Assembly: GCA_038534295.1 (NCBI GenBank) | Contig: JBCAXA010000001.1 | Span: 1,178,001-1,242,000 of the forward strand | Reading direction: 5' to 3' | DNA length: 64,000 nucleotides | Origin: JBCAXA01 sp038534295 | GTDB taxonomy: Bacteria > Pseudomonadota > Gammaproteobacteria > Steroidobacterales > Woeseiaceae | Part shown: positions 61,001 to 64,000 of the stretch, piece by piece | How the letters are laid out: every line of letters begins with the position of its first letter | How positions within the stretch are numbered: position 1 is the first letter of the stretch | Notes under the pieces: model-generated | Seen by the model: only the letters and a program-made list of their open reading frames with translations | Database searches by the model: none | Told to the model about the DNA's origin: nothing | Made by a program: the position numbers and the translations under genes

Positions 61001-61134
61001 CTGCCGATACCGGCGGCTACGACCTGACGCACGTCGGCGCGGTCCGCGGCGGTGCCGTAACCAACCGTCAGTTCGATGCCTGGACGGTAGCAACCGGCCG
61101 CAGCAGCGGCTTTACGGTGCGAACGACGCAATAG
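58060..61134 (+). CDS. Large lipoprotein built from two tandem 480-residue repeats
   Basis: 1024 residues. Signal ends in the lipobox LALAACDND. Two long homologous units follow (58228-59619 and 59704-61131). Each contains EIRG, DDG.DGS.EWGG.FLRGFNGL, TFVQSHNS, DPRL.WILATGA.RDGIWYRD, SNPRIVNATLVGRD and DTGGYDLTHVGAVRGG. The repeated short strands and conserved Asn/Gly suggest a right-handed beta-helix. Similar proteins are seen near TonB systems and called surface or calcium-binding, but I do not recognise a named family. Upstream is a 233-base divergent region shared with the CHRD gene; a strong terminator follows. Confidence 0.85.
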   Translation: MKLSNATRTGVALSLALALAACDNDNDPPPIVQPAPPVSTCPTVGNLTPVELAANECQISGVLTEDATLSAAQTWFLEGGLQIGDESTTATLDIDAGTEIRGDSVDMVDHIVVFPGSALRANGTGALPVRMLSDDDGVDGSAEWGGLFLRGFNGLPTLTGTQGANRLDYLVVAEAGAAVTVTVDGADATYQDNIVLNGVDRTTTLTFVQSHNSARDGLHILNGDPRLAWILATGAQRDGIWYRDFSGLIKDLMVIHDRDTDGSTGRSGIYASETIDGDSNPRIVNATLVGRDSESIAAADSDNEFGILFADNTDQIRLANVLIANFRNGCFEADDGADLSAIDTDVPGPTYLDGVHCANEAGPNGNFGVVRADAAGFADGVIAANNSINGNGLVYYNGAANGITFTGELVDRADNFTASWYLDNIGGIGNGLVGDSTFLHAFLDGDTNNDRTVDAADTNSPFIISDDGIDGFNQDVAADTGGYDLTHVGAVRGGSTANTQFDGWTVATGADDGFVVGINDDLVGISDCPATLGGALVTALDRVGGRNTCQVGGLVSADATMTSDIEWALEGGLAVGDASNFATLTIESGTRIRGDNVDATDYLLVSPGSSLQALGTGARPVRFTSDDAGIDGSGEWGGVFLRGFNGLGVTGTQAANLLDYVVIAEGGAASTITVNGNATTYSDNLVLNGVDRETRLTFVQSHNSTRDGIHIVNGDPRLSWILATGAGRDGIWYRDFNGLIKDLMVIHNRDADGSTGRSGIYASETIAGDSNPRIVNATLVGRDASSEVADATAVEFGILFADNTDQIRLANVLIANFRNGCYLAASAANLSQIDTTTPGPNYLDGVHCANEAGPNGNFGIVRDTSIGFPAGTVAANNSNGNGLVYYNGAGGALAGANTTFTAAAGGINFTGEIVDRAANFTAGWYLDNIRGIGNGLAGNAFFLNGFLDGDTNGDGVVDAADTNSPFIIADDGIGGFNQDVAADTGGYDLTHVGAVRGGAVTNRQFDAWTVATGRSSGFTVRTTQ
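58228..59619 (+). repeat. Internal repeat unit 1 of the large lipoprotein gene
   Basis: Starts at the codons for CQISGVLTEDATL and ends at DDGFVVGIND. It is homologous to unit 2 along its whole length, offset by 1476 bases at the beginning and 1512 at the end. At base level the block coding DSNPRIVNATLVGRD is nearly identical between the units. Confidence 0.85.
59704..61131 (+). repeat. Internal repeat unit 2 of the large lipoprotein gene
   Basis: Starts at the codons for CQVGGLVSADATM and ends at the C-terminus. Relative to unit 1 it carries an extra 12 residues near GGALAGANTTFTAAAGG. Strong identity remains in the middle (DGIWYRDFNGLIKDLMVIHN), pointing to a fairly recent duplication. Confidence 0.85.
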
Positions 61135-61143
61135 CGCGCGACA

Positions 61144-61201
61144 CCGGAGGTACGTCCTCCGGCCTAGGGCGGTGGCTGACATGGGCCACCGCCCTTTTTT
61201 T
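61144..61201 (+). terminator. Rho-independent terminator after the large lipoprotein gene
   Basis: Two hairpins: CCGGAGG / CCTCCGG (61144-61162) and the main stem GGGCGGTGGC (61167-61176) with GCCACCGCCC (61185-61194), followed by seven T residues (61195-61201). Ten bases separate the gene stop from the first hairpin. Confidence 0.92.
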
Positions 61202-61236
61202 GTTGCTACCGGCCAGCCGTCCGTATCATTAACGGC

Positions 61237-62424
61237 ATGAGTAACCGCACACCAGACCGGCTCGAGTCGGTAATCACGCCGGCGTTGGTGCTCGACCGGT
61301 CGAGGATGCACGCCAATATCGAGCGCATGCACGCAAAGATGCACAGCCGCGGCGTTCGCTTGCGTCCGCATCTGAAAACGGCGAAGTCGATCGACGTTGC
61401 ACAATCGATAGCGCCGAGCGATGAATCCCCCATCTGCGTCTCGACGATCGCCGAAGCGCAGTACTTTCACGCCAACGGCTACCGCGACATCTGTTACGCC
61501 GTAGGACTCGTGCCTTCCAAAGTGCCGGCCGTTGCCGATCTCGTTAGGGCTGGCACCAACATGCATGTACTCACCGACAATGTCGCGGCGGCGCACGCGA
61601 TTGCAGATGCAGCCGACAGGGATCAGGTGCAGCTAAATGTACTCATCGAACTCGACGTCGACGGACATCGCAGCGGCGTCAAAGCCGACGACGCGCTACT
61701 GCTCGAGCTCGCTGGCGTCCTGACCGAGCACACGAGCACGCGCCTTGGCGGTGTGTTGACGCACGCCGGCAAAAGCTACGAATGCGACAGCATCGACGCA
61801 ATTCGCGACATGGCCGAGACAGAGCGGGCCGGTGCCGTGCTCGCCGCCACGCGACTCCGAGCGGCGGGGTTCGAATGCCCCATCGTGTCGATCGGTTCGA
61901 CGCCGACTGCCACGTTTGCTCCAGACCTTAGCGGCGTCACAGAAGTTCGAGCCGGTGTGTTTGTCTTCCACGACCTGGTCATGGCTGGCCTCGGCGTTTG
62001 TGCGTTGGACGATATCGCACTGTCGGTGCTGGTCGCTGTGATCGGACATCGCCCTGATCGCGGTTGGCTGATTACCGATGGCGGCTGGATGGCGCTGTCG
62101 CGCGATCGCGGCACGGCAGCGCAGAAAATCGACTACGGCTATGGACTGGTTGCCGACATACGGGGCGATGCGCTGCAACCGGACACCGTCGTCATCGATG
62201 CCAATCAGGAACACGGCATCATCGCGCGGCGCGATGGCTCGGCGTTGAATCTCGAACGATATCCCGTCGGAACGCTGCTACGTGTATACCCGAACCATTC
62301 GTGCGCGACTGCCGCGCAACACGACGAGTATCTGGTTGCCAGTGGCGACGACAGTGCAATTCAAGACAGGTGGCCGAGGATCGGCGGGTGGCGTCCGGTA
62401 TCGGCATTAGACCAAGGTCTCTGA
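61237..62424 (+). CDS. PLP-dependent DSD1/D-threonine aldolase-like enzyme
   Basis: 395 residues. The N-terminal alanine-racemase-like barrel starts ITPALVLDRSRMHANIERMH, with the PLP lysine in RLRPHLKTAKS. THAGKSYECD and SIGSTPTATFA follow. The C-terminal metal site is PNHSCATAAQHDEY (His and Cys as in eukaryotic-type D-serine dehydratase). Such enzymes cleave or dehydrate beta-hydroxy D-amino acids using PLP and a divalent metal. It stands alone between a terminator and the convergent ligC gene, so its link to aromatic metabolism is not clear. Confidence 0.88.
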   Translation: MSNRTPDRLESVITPALVLDRSRMHANIERMHAKMHSRGVRLRPHLKTAKSIDVAQSIAPSDESPICVSTIAEAQYFHANGYRDICYAVGLVPSKVPAVADLVRAGTNMHVLTDNVAAAHAIADAADRDQVQLNVLIELDVDGHRSGVKADDALLLELAGVLTEHTSTRLGGVLTHAGKSYECDSIDAIRDMAETERAGAVLAATRLRAAGFECPIVSIGSTPTATFAPDLSGVTEVRAGVFVFHDLVMAGLGVCALDDIALSVLVAVIGHRPDRGWLITDGGWMALSRDRGTAAQKIDYGYGLVADIRGDALQPDTVVIDANQEHGIIARRDGSALNLERYPVGTLLRVYPNHSCATAAQHDEYLVASGDDSAIQDRWPRIGGWRPVSALDQGL

Positions 62425-62576
62425 CGGCAGCCGCATTGGGCTCATGGTAAGAACCCGCTGTCCCTATTCGCTGCTTCGAAAAAATAGCCGAGCTGGGTCT
62501 GTGCTAGGCGCTCGCCGATGGCACCAAGGTCGGCCGCGTGCAGCATACGCGCGATTCGCCTATCGCTACTATCGTG

Positions 62577-63521
62577 CTATTGGCGGAACTGTTGCTCAAC
62601 GTCGTGCAACACCCGATAACAATCGAGCACCTGTCCAACCGATGAATTCGGTTCGCGACCCTCGGCGATCGCGGCAAAAAATTCCCGGTCCTGCAGCTCG
62701 ATGCCATTCATCGACACCGCCACGTCGGAAACATCGATGGGTTTTTCGTAGCCGTCAACGAGATCGTCATAGCGTGCAATGTAGGTACCGTGGTCACAGA
62801 TGTATCGAAAGAACGTGCCCAGAGGCCCGTCATTGTTGAACGACAGTGACAAGGTGCAGAGCTTGCCACTTTCGGTCGTCATCTGGATCGACATGTCCAT
62901 GGCGATACCGAGCTCGGGATGGTGCGGTCCTTCCATACCACTGGCCTGAGCGATCTTCTCGCCGGCTTGATACTGAAACAGATCGACTGTGTGTGCGGCG
63001 TGGTGCCATAAAAGATGGTCCGTCCAGGAACGCGGCTCACCGGCTGCGTTAATATTCTTGCGTCGGAAGAAATACGTTTGCACGTCCATTTGTTGCACGT
63101 TGAGTTCACCGGCCCGAATTCGATTGTGAATCCATTGGTGCGACGGATTGAAGCGCCGCGTATGGCCGCACATCGCGACCAGTCCGGTCTCGCGCTGTTT
63201 CGCAACGACAGCCTTAGCGTCGGCAAGCGAATCGGCAAGTGGAATCTCGACCTCGACGTGCTTACCGGCATCGAGGCACTGAATGGCCTGCGCGGCGTGC
63301 ATTTGAGTCGGCGTACAAAGGATGACCGACTCAACGCCCGGTTGAGACAGCGCTTCATCGAGATCGGTCGTCGCATGTGCAATTCCATATTGCTGCGCAA
63401 TGGCCCGCGTTGCGTCGGGCTCACGACCCACCAGTGAGACGCACTCGACGCCGTCGATGTGCTTTATGCTGTCCAGGTGCTTTTTGCCGAAAGCACCAGC
63501 CCCCGCCAACGCGACTTTCAT
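62577..63521 (-). CDS. ligC: 4-carboxy-2-hydroxymuconate-6-semialdehyde dehydrogenase (LigC)
   Basis: 314 residues, Gfo/Idh/MocA fold. VALAGAGAFGKKHLDSIKHI begins the Rossmann domain; CTPTQMHAAQAI, VEIPLADSL, GHTRRFNPSHQWIH and QTYFFRRKN follow, then SWTDHLLWHHAAHTVDLF and CTLSLSFNNDGPLGTFFRYI. From memory these blocks are the same as in Sphingobium LigC. The enzyme oxidises the protocatechuate 4,5-cleavage product (as hemiacetal) to 2-pyrone-4,6-dicarboxylate with NADP+. The next gene upstream on this strand, at 63598, is the lactonase for that product, giving strong contextual support. Confidence 0.92.
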   Translation of the reverse strand: MKVALAGAGAFGKKHLDSIKHIDGVECVSLVGREPDATRAIAQQYGIAHATTDLDEALSQPGVESVILCTPTQMHAAQAIQCLDAGKHVEVEIPLADSLADAKAVVAKQRETGLVAMCGHTRRFNPSHQWIHNRIRAGELNVQQMDVQTYFFRRKNINAAGEPRSWTDHLLWHHAAHTVDLFQYQAGEKIAQASGMEGPHHPELGIAMDMSIQMTTESGKLCTLSLSFNNDGPLGTFFRYICDHGTYIARYDDLVDGYEKPIDVSDVAVSMNGIELQDREFFAAIAEGREPNSSVGQVLDCYRVLHDVEQQFRQ

Positions 63522-63597
63522 ACCGAGCTCCAGAGTTGTTCCATTGTTGAACGAGCGACGCAGCGTCGTCGCGGTTGACAGGTCACCGCGATACCGA

Positions 63598-64000
63598 CTA
63601 TCGGGTCAGATCGATTTCTTCAGACCAATATAGCCGCCGTGGATTATCGACGAGTAGCTTCTGCTGCTGCTCGGCGGTAACGGCGATCCTCGGTATGAAA
63701 TCCACCAATTTGCCGTCGTCGGGCATGTGCGACTTCATGTTGGGGTGCGGCCAGTCCGTGCCCCACAGCACGCGGTCAGGGAATTCCTCGACGACGCGTT
63801 TGGCAAACGGCACGACATCGTCGTAGCCTGGCGGCCCGGTCAACGACAGGCGCTCCGGGCAGGTCACTTTGCACCACGCGTCCGGCTTGGCGCGCAGCAG
63901 CTCGACAAAGCGCTCAAAGTCGGCACCTTGCGGGTCGCCGCTGACGTCGGGTCTACCCATATGGTCAACAACGATTGGCGTCGGCAGCGAGGCAAAAAAT
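63598..64000 (-). CDS. ligI: 2-pyrone-4,6-dicarboxylate hydrolase (LigI), 3' part
   Basis: The gene runs off the right edge; about 134 C-terminal residues are visible, beginning FASLPTPIVVDHMGRPDV. Further motifs are KVTCPERLSLTGPPGYDDVV, VLWGTDWPHPNMKSHMPDDG (catalytic Asp and substrate-binding region) and LLVDNPRRLYW. This is the amidohydrolase-family LigI, which opens 2-pyrone-4,6-dicarboxylate to 4-oxalomesaconate. It is 76 bases from ligC on the same strand, so the two are likely one operon. The metal-free LigI active site begins outside the window. Confidence 0.92.
   Translation of the reverse strand, partial: FFASLPTPIVVDHMGRPDVSGDPQGADFERFVELLRAKPDAWCKVTCPERLSLTGPPGYDDVVPFAKRVVEEFPDRVLWGTDWPHPNMKSHMPDDGKLVDFIPRIAVTAEQQQKLLVDNPRRLYWSEEIDLTR

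Noticed and set aside
1..64000. tRNA, rRNA, CRISPR arrays, transposases, integrases or attachment sites
   Set aside because: None found: no repeat-spacer pattern, no cloverleaf-like intergenic sequence noticed and no mobile-element protein motifs. The region looks like stable chromosome.

Overview
The window is a GC-rich segment of a Gram-negative bacterial chromosome. TonB-dependent receptors, lipoproteins, beta-barrel proteins, an ECF sigma/anti-sigma pair and the enzyme families suggest an aerobic proteobacterium, most likely a gammaproteobacterium. No rRNA, tRNA, CRISPR array, phage or insertion sequence was seen, so the taxonomy is inference only.

Layout. (1) 1-3220: a heme-uptake operon (receptor tail, hmuT, hmuU, hmuV, IsdG-type heme monooxygenase). 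(2) 3507-3935: an FKBP-type isomerase. (3) About 4.0-48.3 kb: a very large catabolic region for aromatic or aryl-ether compounds. It holds two paralogous TetR regulators, a thiolase, a crotonase, hydrolases, a fused 3-oxoacid CoA-transferase, an MFS transporter, an aldehyde dehydrogenase and an FAA-fold/MhpA-like/acyl-CoA ligase operon. It also holds a P450-Rieske-TonB receptor-DoxX operon, two VOC-fold dioxygenase-like proteins, two flavin monooxygenases, five glutathione transferases, a formylglycine-type sulfatase, an epoxide-hydrolase-like protein and fumarylacetoacetase. It ends with a minus-strand operon whose core is a two-subunit molybdenum enzyme of the pyrogallol-phloroglucinol transhydroxylase / resorcinol hydroxylase family. 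(4) 48.9-61.2 kb: an envelope block with a lipoprotein/S9 peptidase operon, an ECF sigma/anti-sigma/subtilase operon, a beta-barrel protein, a spondin-CHRD protein and an internally duplicated lipoprotein. (5) 61.2-64.0 kb: a PLP-dependent DSD1-like enzyme, then ligC and the 3' part of ligI, which are protocatechuate 4,5-cleavage (lignin) genes.

How the catabolic genes may fit together (inference). Oxygenases (P450, Rieske, flavoprotein) and the sulfatase would unmask phenolic hydroxyls. The Mo transhydroxylase-like enzyme would move or add a ring hydroxyl. VOC proteins would open the ring. A zeta-like GST and fumarylacetoacetase would yield fumarate and acetoacetate, and the CoA-transferase and thiolase would take acetoacetate to acetyl-CoA.

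The most notable non-coding signal is a shared palindrome, TTTTG-N8-CAAAA type, in four intergenic regions (about 12.3, 27.0, 34.6 and 48.5 kb). In three of them it sits directly on the -10 box of a well-formed sigma70 promoter with a 17-base spacer. This suggests one local repressor (plausibly a TetR protein) controls the P450/Rieske, sulfatase/GST, aldehyde dehydrogenase/FAA and Mo-enzyme operons together. A second notable system is the sigma/anti-sigma/subtilase trio, where the anti-sigma periplasmic domain resembles the protease propeptide.
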